From positions 1 through 38,887 of the forward strand of contig CANRCR010000012.1 in assembly GCA_947629165.1 (NCBI GenBank): a stretch of DNA of 38,887 nucleotides, read 5' to 3'. A program made the position numbers and the translations under genes. Below the pieces are notes generated by a model. The model saw only the letters and a program-made list of their open reading frames with translations. It made no database searches and was not told where the DNA came from. Positions 16,412 to 24,615 of this stretch are shown in pieces (the stretch's first letter is position 1; the number at the start of each line of letters is the position of its first letter). This stretch comes from an uncultured Bacilli bacterium. Lineage in GTDB: Bacteria > Bacillota_I > Bacilli_A > RF39 > UBA660.

Positions 16412-18809
16412 GCAATTTTAAGAATAATTGCATATATTCTTTAGTTAGACCACGTTTCTTTAATTTACGAATTTCGATTCGTTTCTTCTTAATTGGTAAA
16501 TCTGAAAACATAATCGAAGAAATCGTTTCTTTCAAATAAGTATTTATCTGTAAATCCATTAGGATACTATCGATATCATCATTAATTACACGAACAGCAT
16601 CGATTTCGATATCTTTTCCACGACAGTTAATCGTTAATTGACCAACCGAAGGAACATGTCCAACTTCGACGATAAAGTCATTTTGCTCGACATGAGACTT
16701 CGTTGGAATATTGGTACTATTGAAATAAGCAACGATCGAATCGGCAGCTTTCGTATTACGGAAACGAATCTTATAATCACGATATTCCGGTACTAATCCA
16801 CTCTTTCCTTCAATCGAACGAATAATTAAAGTGTAATTACTTGGTAAATAGTTATAATCGATTTGTGTTTTTAAATAATAACCGTCTTGATACAACGAAG
16901 TAACACCATCGTCTTCGTAAAGATTATACGTGTTGTTTTGACCTGGGAAGACGTGAATTTCCATTTCACTTGGATTTCCTATATTGTTTTGATTACTCTT
17001 ATTCGAAAGTGGAATAATACTTCCACCACGAACGAAAACAGGATAATCTTCATCACGGAAGAAAGAGACATGCTTCCGATTACCTGGGAATTTCTTTCCG
17101 GTCGTAAAGTCATACCAAATACCTTCTGGAACGAAGAAACGATGAATGGTACGGTTCATGACAACATCTTTTTTCGTAAGAATAGGCGCAATCATCATTT
17201 CGTCTCCAAAATAGTATTGGTTACGATAGTTTTCATCGTCGTATACCCAAGGTACTTCGTAATAGAGCGGTTGTACCAAAGGCTTTCCAGTAATAGAATA
17301 CTGATAACTTGCCGTATAGAGATATGGAATTAAGCGGTGCCGTAACCGTAAATAGTTATCAACTACCGACAATGTCTTAATATCCCAACGCCATGGCTCC
17401 CGTTTATAATATTTTCCACGAGCTCCATGGAAACGTAAAATCGGACTAAAAACACCTAATTGTACATAACGAATATATAATTCTGGATCCTCAATACCAC
17501 CATGGTTACCACCGATATCGTGACTCCACCAAGAAATACCTGCATTGGCAGCCTGTTGATTTAAAAGTGGAAGTTGCCGTAAGGTTTCCCAAGTAGATTC
17601 CGTTTTGCCGGAATAAAGAACCGGATAACGATGTGGTGCAATCAAAGCTGGACGAGATAGCAACATACCCCGTTTAGCTGCTGCCCGACCGACATCGAGG
17701 AATAGATAATGATTTAAAATCCATAACTTTTGAGTTCCTGATTCAGTTTGATCGTAATCGTCCCAGAAGAAGTCAACACCTTTAGCTTCGAGGGAATGCA
17801 AAAATAATTTCATATATACATCTAAAAAGACAGGATTTAAAGGATCAAAAGGAATAACACTATTCTCAGGAACTTTCAAATAACTAATCGCTTGTTTATA
17901 AAGTTCTTCGTGTGGATAAATGCCTTCTCCAGGATCAACTCGAACACCCACATGAATATTCATCTCATGTAAGGTTTTTAAAGTCTCCTCTGGTTTTGGA
18001 AATAACGTTGGATTAAAGGTGTATCCACCTTTTAATTTTGTTTTCTTTTTATCACCTAATTCACGAATATGCCAATCTTTATCGAGCAAAATAACCGAAA
18101 CTGGAATATTGTGATATTCAAAATCACGAGCAAGTTGAATTAAACTTTCGTGATCATATGTCGTATTGCGACTCCACCAGTTTCCTAACGCATAACGTGG
18201 AATAAATGGTGGTTGACCGGTTAAACGGAAATAATCTTGTAGGCAAAGTTGGAAATCTTCTTTATAAGCAAAAAGATAGATATCGAGTGACTTCTCTTCC
18301 CGTTCGTGAAGTGTTCCATCCGCTTCAAATAATAAAGAATTACTATCGTCAAAAGAAACAAAACCGTCGATTGAATAAAGTCCTTTATAAGGCGTTTGAT
18401 TTCGTTTATTACCATCGAACGAAGTAAATACGCCGCGATAGTTACGTGCTTCTGGATGTTGATAGTACCAAGTGCGATCAGTTCCAGCAATCGTTACCTT
18501 TAAATGATTCATTGGTACGACTTTACCAGAATCAAACGAGGTCTCTTTTAAATATTCAAGTTGAAAATACTTAGTTTGAATATAGAGGTATTTTTCATCC
18601 TGTTTCGCTTCGAATGGTACCACATCAAAATGACGAAAGATAGCAAATTGACTAGGGGCATCGTAAAAAATTCCTTTTGGACTATATTCCATACGAATTA
18701 AACGTTCCGATAAAACAGTAAAACGATAAGTTTTCCCCGCTAAAATAGACTGTCCATCCGCAATTCCATTACGCATATCTATTTGAAATTGTTTTCCTAA
18801 ATCATACAT
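16389..18809 (-). CDS. GH31 family glycoside hydrolase with an atypical acid/base residue
   Basis: An 806-residue cytoplasmic protein of GH31 (alpha-glucosidase/alpha-xylosidase family). The order is an N-terminal beta-sandwich (about residues 1-205), the barrel beginning 'FIPRYALGNWWSRNTTYDHE', 'VSVILLDKDWH', nucleophile region 'DFFWDDYDQTE' (candidate Asp351), 'WWSHDIGG' and 'LGVFSPILRFH'. C-terminal beta domains and a helical tail follow. The site where GH31 enzymes carry the acid/base Asp ('SGD' before 'STW') reads 'YSGKTESTWETL' with Lys402, 51 residues after the nucleophile, as expected. The substrate cannot be told. No signal peptide and no sugar transporter genes are nearby. AGGGTGAT precedes the ATG. 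Confidence 0.9.
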   Translation of the reverse strand: MYDLGKQFQIDMRNGIADGQSILAGKTYRFTVLSERLIRMEYSPKGIFYDAPSQFAIFRHFDVVPFEAKQDEKYLYIQTKYFQLEYLKETSFDSGKVVPMNHLKVTIAGTDRTWYYQHPEARNYRGVFTSFDGNKRNQTPYKGLYSIDGFVSFDDSNSLLFEADGTLHEREEKSLDIYLFAYKEDFQLCLQDYFRLTGQPPFIPRYALGNWWSRNTTYDHESLIQLARDFEYHNIPVSVILLDKDWHIRELGDKKKTKLKGGYTFNPTLFPKPEETLKTLHEMNIHVGVRVDPGEGIYPHEELYKQAISYLKVPENSVIPFDPLNPVFLDVYMKLFLHSLEAKGVDFFWDDYDQTESGTQKLWILNHYLFLDVGRAAAKRGMLLSRPALIAPHRYPVLYSGKTESTWETLRQLPLLNQQAANAGISWWSHDIGGNHGGIEDPELYIRYVQLGVFSPILRFHGARGKYYKREPWRWDIKTLSVVDNYLRLRHRLIPYLYTASYQYSITGKPLVQPLYYEVPWVYDDENYRNQYYFGDEMMIAPILTKKDVVMNRTIHRFFVPEGIWYDFTTGKKFPGNRKHVSFFRDEDYPVFVRGGSIIPLSNKSNQNNIGNPSEMEIHVFPGQNNTYNLYEDDGVTSLYQDGYYLKTQIDYNYLPSNYTLIIRSIEGKSGLVPEYRDYKIRFRNTKAADSIVAYFNSTNIPTKSHVEQNDFIVEVGHVPSVGQLTINCRGKDIEIDAVRVINDDIDSILMDLQINTYLKETISSIMFSDLPIKKKRIEIRKLKKRGLTKEYMQLFLKLLEYLGEI

Positions 18810-18848
18810 GTCAAATCACCCTATCTATTCTTATTATTTCTCTACTAT

Positions 18849-18877
18849 ATCATAACATAAAAATATTTTAGATACAA
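18849..18877 (-). promoter_or_regulatory. promoter of the GH31 gene
   Basis: Minus strand: TTGTAT, 17 bases, TATGAT with extended TGT. About 40 bases before the start. Confidence 0.55.
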
Positions 18878-18890
18878 TTATTTCCAAACG

Positions 18891-18919
18891 AAAAGAGAAA
18901 AGATTTTAAATCTCTTCTC
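18891..18919 (-). terminator. terminator of the zinc-ribbon gene
   Basis: Minus strand: GAGAAGAGATT / AATCTTTTCTC (one G-T pair), stop codon in the loop, followed by TTTT only. A moderate terminator. Confidence 0.6.
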
Positions 18920-20336
18920 CTAATCCTCCAAATAATCCTTGAAAAAACTGTATGATAGATAAACTATTTATTTCAGTTTCGAGTTGAAGTAATTCTTCTT
19001 CCGTTAAACGATCGATATCTTTAGCACTTTCCATAGCACTATCTTGCACAAAAGGAGGTGCTTCTTCGAAAACAATATCGGTTTTTATACCAATATCGAA
19101 ACTGATTCCCTGACTTTGAAATGTCATCTTACCATCGATATAATAAGCATAAGATAAATCATTTGCTTTCTTTCGAATCGTAAAGTCAAAGGAATTACTG
19201 TTTTCTTCGTCTGGGAAAGATAATTCTACTTGATAAGCATCCTCAAGGGGTGTAATCATTCCATCCATAAGTGGTTCATCGTTAGAAAATAAAGTAAAAA
19301 TAGTATCGGTATCCCCCGTTACCCAAACGAGTTTGATAGTATCCTTATCATCCGTAATCACGAACGCATTATTTCCTTCGATTTGATAATAACATAAATC
19401 AGTAGGTCCTTCTTCTAACTCCCATCCGAGAACCTCATTCATTCCTCGTACATAGATACTGTAAGAAAAATCGGTTCCCTCTGGAACAGTCGAAAGCGTT
19501 TCGAAAAAACTGGTAATAGCTTCTTCCTGATCTCCTACAAAAGAAGAAAGTGATTCCATAAATTCTTGATCATTCTTTAAGGATTGTACGAATTCATCAC
19601 AAAATGCCTTGTAATCTTCCTCACTGAGTGCATAGGTATATTTCTTTGCTTTTATAGGTTGGTCTTTTATCGAGGTTACTTCCGAAGAGGTAATCACTTT
19701 ATCATCAATCTTTTCTTTCAATAACGAAACATAATGATTCACTGCCGATTGTAAAAAGGCATAATTTTTATCGGAATAAAGTGAAAAATAAGTACCCTCA
19801 CTAAAATAGTAAGAATCCATTACTTCGGGAAGACGGAAATAATGTTTGGTATCATCCATCATACCATCCCACTCAAAGATTGTGTCTTCTCCGAGTGCAA
19901 AATCCATATTATACGTATTTTTAGACAGATTTTGGTAATCGTTAAATTGAAGATGATAATTGATCGAAGATGCATCTAACCCAAAAGCTTCCGGCAAAGT
20001 TAATTCAAGTTTTAAATCGAGTGTCGCAGCGTCTTTCGACGATAAAAATTGCTGTAACTCATCTACATTCGATTCGTAATATTGGGTTATATTTTCGCTC
20101 CATTTCGTAAGACTCGTAAGCATCAAATTTTTAGGACTAGAAAGCGAACGAATCACAAAAAAGATTAGAACTCCGACCAAAATCGTAATTCCAATAATAA
20201 CAATGGCTAAAAGTGGTCCCCGATTTTTCTTTTTAGGATAAAAATAATCCATATCTGCTTTCGTAACCGGCTGCCCACAATTAGGACAGGTTGTCATAGT
20301 TTCTGTTAAATCTTGACCACAAACCTTACACTTCAT
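18906..20336 (-). CDS. membrane-anchored zinc-ribbon protein with an extracytoplasmic domain
   Basis: A 476-residue protein. The first 25 residues hold a zinc ribbon with two CxxC pairs ('CKVCGQ', 'CPNCGQ'). Lys-rich residues and one membrane helix follow (about residues 43-64, 'LLAIVIIGITILVGVLIFFVI'). The remaining ~410 residues should lie outside and are acidic and beta-rich ('LDLKLELTLPEAF', 'YNMDFALGEDTIFEW'), with no catalytic motif I know. Such zinc-ribbon/TM/outer-domain proteins are common in Bacilli and unassigned. AGGAGG precedes the start. It begins 12 bases after the VanY-like gene ends, so the two form an operon, suggesting an envelope role. Confidence 0.75.
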   Translation of the reverse strand: MKCKVCGQDLTETMTTCPNCGQPVTKADMDYFYPKKKNRGPLLAIVIIGITILVGVLIFFVIRSLSSPKNLMLTSLTKWSENITQYYESNVDELQQFLSSKDAATLDLKLELTLPEAFGLDASSINYHLQFNDYQNLSKNTYNMDFALGEDTIFEWDGMMDDTKHYFRLPEVMDSYYFSEGTYFSLYSDKNYAFLQSAVNHYVSLLKEKIDDKVITSSEVTSIKDQPIKAKKYTYALSEEDYKAFCDEFVQSLKNDQEFMESLSSFVGDQEEAITSFFETLSTVPEGTDFSYSIYVRGMNEVLGWELEEGPTDLCYYQIEGNNAFVITDDKDTIKLVWVTGDTDTIFTLFSNDEPLMDGMITPLEDAYQVELSFPDEENSNSFDFTIRKKANDLSYAYYIDGKMTFQSQGISFDIGIKTDIVFEEAPPFVQDSAMESAKDIDRLTEEELLQLETEINSLSIIQFFQGLFGGLGEEI

Positions 20337-20348
20337 AAATACTTCCTC

Positions 20349-21476
20349 CTAAACATCCAAAAACATCATATAATATTCGTCAAAAGTTAAATCGTTTTGC
20401 TTCATATAAGTAGCAATTTCAACCCCGACATAACGGTAATGCCAAGATTCGTAACTGTATCCGGTAATTTTTTCTTTTCCTTTCGGATATCTTAAAATAA
20501 AACCATATTCATGGGCATGTTTCTGTAACCATTGATATTCATCTGTATTTGCAAAAACACTCGTGTTACTTTCGGCAATATCGATAACAAGTCCCGTTTG
20601 ATGTTCTGAAAATCCAGGACGAGCCGCAATCTCATCTGCTCTTTTTGCACCATAGCTCGAAACGTATTGATTGTAAAGATCTTCCTGTTGCTGGTACGTC
20701 CGATAAGAACTTCTTGCCTTCATCGTCAAATCTTCTTTGGCAGCATCTTCTACCATTCGAACAAAGGCTTCTTCCGCTTCCCGTGACATAAATTGTTCTC
20801 CGTTTAAAGAGTACTCTTCTGGAATTTTAACTAAATCGAGCGGCACGTAACTTTCACTCAACTTACGATATTTATTGGCAAGAACATCGATAGAAAAATC
20901 AGAAATTAATATAGCGTTCTCGTAAAAAGGATGATCGAGTCCAATATTAACACGTATAACCGCATCCTTATCCATCGATACATTTTGTGCTTGATAACTT
21001 TTATAACGATCGTAATTTGCTAAATGCGCATAATCGTACTGCAAATAACGAAGCACATTCGTCTCATAATCCTTTTCGATAAAAGCTTGGACTTCTTCAT
21101 CATTACCCGTTGCTAAAATACGATCAATTTCTTTATCACTATATCCTTTTTCAATTAAACGATTAATATTACTCGTAAAATGTTCTTGATCTTGATAAGT
21201 GATCTTTTCATAAAAAGCTAAATTCTCTTTTTTAAAATCCGAACTTGAAAAAACAGCATCTAAAGTAGGACTATCTTTATGCATTTTGATATAATCTTTG
21301 AGTCCTTCTTTACGAATCGTCTCCACCGCTTTAGGGGAATAACCGTAAGATGCAATCTCATTTTTTTCCATTTCGGTTAAGACAATCGGAACAAAAATAA
21401 TTAAAAGAAGTGCAAAGAGTCCTCCTAAAAAATACATTCCCGTTCTCGATAGTCGAACTTTCTTCTTCACGGCCAT
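20349..21476 (-). CDS. VanY-family D-alanyl-D-alanine carboxypeptidase
   Basis: This family removes the terminal D-Ala from peptidoglycan stem peptides through a zinc-dependent peptidase M15 domain. The 375-residue protein has a signal-anchor helix (about residues 15-35), an extracytoplasmic linker of ~190 residues with helical repeats ('YGYSPKAVETIRKEGL', 'KGYSDKEIDRILATG'), and the VanY domain (about 225-365). Zinc and catalytic motifs are 'SEHQTGLVIDI' (His and Asp) and 'ESWHYRYVG'. Start 21476 is supported by TGAGGTGG 5 bases upstream. The gene leads a two-gene unit with the zinc-ribbon membrane protein. Vancomycin resistance is not implied; no other van genes are present. Confidence 0.92.
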   Translation of the reverse strand: MAVKKKVRLSRTGMYFLGGLFALLLIIFVPIVLTEMEKNEIASYGYSPKAVETIRKEGLKDYIKMHKDSPTLDAVFSSSDFKKENLAFYEKITYQDQEHFTSNINRLIEKGYSDKEIDRILATGNDEEVQAFIEKDYETNVLRYLQYDYAHLANYDRYKSYQAQNVSMDKDAVIRVNIGLDHPFYENAILISDFSIDVLANKYRKLSESYVPLDLVKIPEEYSLNGEQFMSREAEEAFVRMVEDAAKEDLTMKARSSYRTYQQQEDLYNQYVSSYGAKRADEIAARPGFSEHQTGLVIDIAESNTSVFANTDEYQWLQKHAHEYGFILRYPKGKEKITGYSYESWHYRYVGVEIATYMKQNDLTFDEYYMMFLDV

Positions 21477-21500
21477 TAAGACCACCTCAATTCTACCTAA

Positions 21501-21533
21501 ATTATAACATAGTACCTTTGATTATGCTATAAT
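21501..21533. promoter_or_regulatory. divergent promoters with back-to-back -10 boxes
   Basis: Minus strand TGT-TATAAT at 21501-21509 drives the VanY-like gene. Plus strand TGC-TATAAT at 21526-21533 drives the radical SAM gene. Both are extended -10 elements with weak -35 boxes, and each -35 region overlaps the other promoter. Confidence 0.65.
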
Positions 21534-21550
21534 AATTTTGGGTGAAAGAA

Positions 21551-22483
21551 ATGGAAAACAAGTTCCCTTATAGCAACGATAATAAACGTTATCATACCCT
21601 CAATTACGAATATCAAAAAAAATATCATTCCAAAGTATTTAAAGTAAGTCTCAATCTAGGTCTAACTTGTCCCAACAAAGATGGTACCAAAGGATATGGA
21701 GGATGTATCTACTGTGCCAATGGAAGTGGTGACTTTGCAGGAAACCAAGAAGATGATCTAAAAACACAATTTGAAACAGTAAAAAACACATTACTAAAAA
21801 AATGGCCAAATAGCAAATACATTGCTTACTTTCAAGCAGGAACGAACACGTATGCTCCCCTTTCTTTTTTAAAAGAAAAATGGGAAGAGGTATTAACCTA
21901 TAAAGATGTCGTAGGAATAAACATTGCAACAAGACCCGATGCCATCAATCAAGAATGTTTTAATTATTTAATTGAACTAAATAAAAAGACAGATTTAACA
22001 ATCGAACTAGGTCTTCAAACCATACATCCTAAAACATCGAAATTAATTAATCGAGGACACGATTTAAAATGTTTTGAAACAATGGTAAATCGTCTTCGTA
22101 AAGAAAATATAAATGTCGTTGTTCATATTATTAATGGACTTCCTTATGAAACGAAAGAAATGATGATAGAAACAGCAAAATATTTAAACACTTTGGATAT
22201 TCAAGGGATCAAAATACATATGCTCCACGTATTAAAAGGAACGGTTTTAGCAAAAATACTACAAGAGGAAGGATTCCATCTATTAACCAAAGAAGAATAT
22301 GTCGATATTGTTATTGCTCAACTAAGAAAATTAAGACCGGAAATAGTTATTAATCGAATTACGGGAGATCCCAAGGAAGAAGATTTAATAGAGCCACAAT
22401 GGCTTATCAAAAAATTTGGAGTACTGAACGAAATCGATAAAGAAATGGTTCGTCTCGATTGCTATCAAGGAGACGAGTTATAA
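21551..22483 (+). CDS. radical SAM protein, YtqA/TIGR01212 family
   Basis: A 310-residue radical SAM protein with the family's unusual cluster motif, C40-x11-C52-x2-C55 in 'CPNKDGTKGYGGCIYC', in place of the ordinary CxxxCxxC. 'YFQAGTNTYAPL', 'GINIATRPDAI', 'LTIELGLQTIH' and 'VVVHIINGLPYET' follow as expected for this group (B. subtilis YtqA). The cluster would cleave SAM to a 5'-deoxyadenosyl radical; in related Elp3-like families the target is tRNA, but the substrate here is not settled. Start 21551 follows GGGTGA; an in-frame GTG at 21542 is the alternative. The DUF2179 gene follows after 42 bases. Confidence 0.9.
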   Translation: MENKFPYSNDNKRYHTLNYEYQKKYHSKVFKVSLNLGLTCPNKDGTKGYGGCIYCANGSGDFAGNQEDDLKTQFETVKNTLLKKWPNSKYIAYFQAGTNTYAPLSFLKEKWEEVLTYKDVVGINIATRPDAINQECFNYLIELNKKTDLTIELGLQTIHPKTSKLINRGHDLKCFETMVNRLRKENINVVVHIINGLPYETKEMMIETAKYLNTLDIQGIKIHMLHVLKGTVLAKILQEEGFHLLTKEEYVDIVIAQLRKLRPEIVINRITGDPKEEDLIEPQWLIKKFGVLNEIDKEMVRLDCYQGDEL

Positions 22484-22525
22484 ACTCAAAAGAGCTGGTT
22501 ATACTAAAAAGAGGAGGTTAAAATT

Positions 22526-23044
22526 ATGCCACTCTTTTTCCTTTGTTTAGAAGTCTTTTTTGCTCGTATTATCGATGTCTCATTAGGTACTTTTCGAACC
22601 ATTATAACGGTTAAAGGAAAATCACTCTATGCTGCCTTAATTGGTTTTTTTGAAGTACTTGTTTGGTTTTTAGTTGTCAAAGAAGCATTAAACACCACCG
22701 AAACAGGTATTTGGATTGGAATTAGTTATGCCCTAGGATTTGCTACGGGAACTTATATCGGAAGTGTCCTATCACAAAAATTAATAAAAGGAAAACTATC
22801 CGTACAAGTGATTACAAGTAGTCATAACGATACGCTAATCGATGCGATTCGAGATGCAGGATACGCCGTATCGGTAATGGATATCGATGGAAAGAATAAA
22901 GCCGAAGATAAATATATGTTATTTATCGAAATCGACGATTATAAATTAGAAAAATTACAAGCGATTATAAGACAAAAAGATAAAAGAGCATTTCTCGTCG
23001 TAAACGAAACAAAATATGTACAAAATGGCTACTTTGTAAAGTAG
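22526..23044 (+). CDS. UPF0316/DUF2179 membrane protein
   Basis: A 172-residue protein with three membrane helices in the first ~90 residues. The N-terminal signature 'ARIIDVSLGTFRTIITVKGK' and 'ALGFATGTYIGS' belong to the UPF0316 (DUF5698) family. The C-terminal DUF2179 domain follows (about residues 105-165), a small ACT-like soluble domain with 'DAIRDAGYAVSVMDIDGK'. Function is unknown; DUF2179 domains elsewhere are suspected ligand-binding regulators. GAGGAGG precedes the start. Possibly co-transcribed with the radical SAM gene. Confidence 0.88.
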   Translation: MPLFFLCLEVFFARIIDVSLGTFRTIITVKGKSLYAALIGFFEVLVWFLVVKEALNTTETGIWIGISYALGFATGTYIGSVLSQKLIKGKLSVQVITSSHNDTLIDAIRDAGYAVSVMDIDGKNKAEDKYMLFIEIDDYKLEKLQAIIRQKDKRAFLVVNETKYVQNGYFVK

Positions 23045-23055
23045 TTTTTTTTGAC

Positions 23056-23083
23056 AAAAAAATCCTAGTTTTAACTAGGATTT
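23056..23083 (-). terminator. terminator of the YdjG/YdjI-like operon
   Basis: Minus strand: AAATCCTAGTT / AACTAGGATTT (11-base arms) followed by seven T. It lies 60 bases after the zinc-ribbon gene's stop. Confidence 0.85.
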
Positions 23084-23090
23084 CCAAACA

Positions 23091-23108
23091 TGTCACACCA
23101 GTGTGACA
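23091..23108. repeat. 18-base palindrome TGTCACAC-CA-GTGTGACA
   Basis: Perfect eight-base arms around two bases, in the short gap between two convergent genes and 8 bases from a terminator. As RNA the hairpin would have a four-base loop. As DNA it looks like a dimer-binding operator, but no promoter adjoins it. Role unknown. Confidence 0.6.
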
Positions 23109-23143
23109 ATTATATTATATGTATTTTTAATAGTTTAATACCT

Positions 23144-24613
23144 TTATTTAATAATAGAATTATCATCGTCCGGACCACTCTGATTAAATTGATTTAAAGT
23201 CGATAGTATCTCATTTCCTAGACCTTGTCCTTGAACACGATAGTTATTAGCACCGCGCATAGTAGGACTCGATAAACCTCTTTCTACTTTGACAAGATCA
23301 TCTTTCGTTTTAAGATTACGAATCGCAGCTTTCGTTTCCTTCTCGTAAGCGTGACGAGCATTGATATTTCGATAACGTAAATACATAATCAAAAAGTAAA
23401 CAACGCCGGTAAGTAAAAATATTCCATTAATCGAAATACGGATACGTTGCATTAAGAAAATACCGATTAGTTCGAACAAGATAGACATAATGATTAATTT
23501 TGGCATATGGATAGGAACACTTCCCATCGTTTCTTTGGTCCGAGCATTGACCGCAACGTAATGCAAAATTTTTTTATCCCCAGAAACCTGTTGATAACTA
23601 TAAAGCCAAACCGGTAAATAAGCAGCTTTCCATTGTTGTCCGTTAACATCCAATTGTTCATCGCGCCAAGCGACACCACGATCGTATTTTTTCAAAGAAG
23701 CATTAGCTTGAAATCGTGCAATATCTTTGGATTGATCGTCTAAATACGGTTTTATTTCATCTACATTCGTATCGCGTCGTTCAGAAGTATAGCCTTTAAG
23801 ATAATTGGAATTGTAAGGAACACAATTTTCAACGTCAAAAGGCATGATGGAATTGATAACATTGTTCGTTTTATCCGTAAAAAGAGCACTGTTTAACTGA
23901 TCCGATTTCGACTCGATCGTTAAACCATCGATGACGATATCAAAATCTCGTTCCACATTGTATAATTCGGCATCGTAATACGTCACATAATGGTCGCCTT
24001 CTTTTTCCTCATACGACCGAAGAAGATGTTCCCCTTGCCCTGCTAAATGTGCATGGGCATTCACATCGACAATCATATAAGGAAAATAAACACCCATAAT
24101 ATTATCTAAATTAAATTCTTTTTTAAACGTTGGATGTGCAAAAAATTGACGTTTTTGCACAAATTTTTTAATTTCCTGATTCGCTTCTTCCTTCGTTATG
24201 TGGAAAGGTAAAACAACATCGGGAATACTTCCGTTAGGAATTTGCTGGTTAATCGATAAAACATTCCGGCACCAGTGGCAACGTGCTTGCGAAGAAGAAG
24301 CCGTATCAATAACGACTTCTGCCCCACAACTTTCACACTTTAAAGTTATGACATCGTTGGTATCGGTTTGAATATCTTTTACACCAGCACCTAAAACTTC
24401 ACCTTTTAACGATGTTAAATCGGTTACCATACCTTCTACTTTTTTAGGTTCAAACTCATAGCGACAGAAATTACAACGTAATTTACCCGTCGCTTCGTTT
24501 AAAGCAATATCGGTAGAACCACATTTCGGACACTTATCCTGTCCTACTTTGGCATTTTGATCGGTTGTTACAACCACGGCTTCCGATTCGTCTTTTTTCT
24601 CCTCCGTTTGCAT
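23144..24613 (-). CDS. zinc-ribbon membrane protein, YdjG-like
   Basis: A 489-residue protein with two zinc ribbons near the N-terminus: 'CPKCGS...CNFC' (about residues 28-50) and 'CESCGAEV...CHWC' (about 93-117). A ~250-residue mixed domain follows ('VVLPFHITKEEA', 'GVYFPYMIVDVNAH', 'YLPVWLYSYQ'), then two membrane helices (about residues 374-415) and a cytoplasmic tail. In B. subtilis the zinc-ribbon membrane protein YdjG works with YdjH and the SPFH protein YdjI, next to pspA, in membrane-stress protection. The same pairing with a YdjI-like gene 2 bases upstream supports the call. No pspA gene is in the window. Confidence 0.8.
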   Translation of the reverse strand: MQTEEKKDESEAVVVTTDQNAKVGQDKCPKCGSTDIALNEATGKLRCNFCRYEFEPKKVEGMVTDLTSLKGEVLGAGVKDIQTDTNDVITLKCESCGAEVVIDTASSSQARCHWCRNVLSINQQIPNGSIPDVVLPFHITKEEANQEIKKFVQKRQFFAHPTFKKEFNLDNIMGVYFPYMIVDVNAHAHLAGQGEHLLRSYEEKEGDHYVTYYDAELYNVERDFDIVIDGLTIESKSDQLNSALFTDKTNNVINSIMPFDVENCVPYNSNYLKGYTSERRDTNVDEIKPYLDDQSKDIARFQANASLKKYDRGVAWRDEQLDVNGQQWKAAYLPVWLYSYQQVSGDKKILHYVAVNARTKETMGSVPIHMPKLIIMSILFELIGIFLMQRIRISINGIFLLTGVVYFLIMYLRYRNINARHAYEKETKAAIRNLKTKDDLVKVERGLSSPTMRGANNYRVQGQGLGNEILSTLNQFNQSGPDDDNSIIK

Positions 24614-24615
24614 GA

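Noticed and set aside
16389-18809. GH31 gene as a pseudogene because of the missing acid/base Asp
   Set aside because: The frame is open for 806 residues, all other motifs are intact and the promoter and ribosome site are normal.
20349-21476. Vancomycin-resistance locus
   Set aside because: Only a VanY-type peptidase is present; no VanH/A/X, VanR or VanS homologue in the window.
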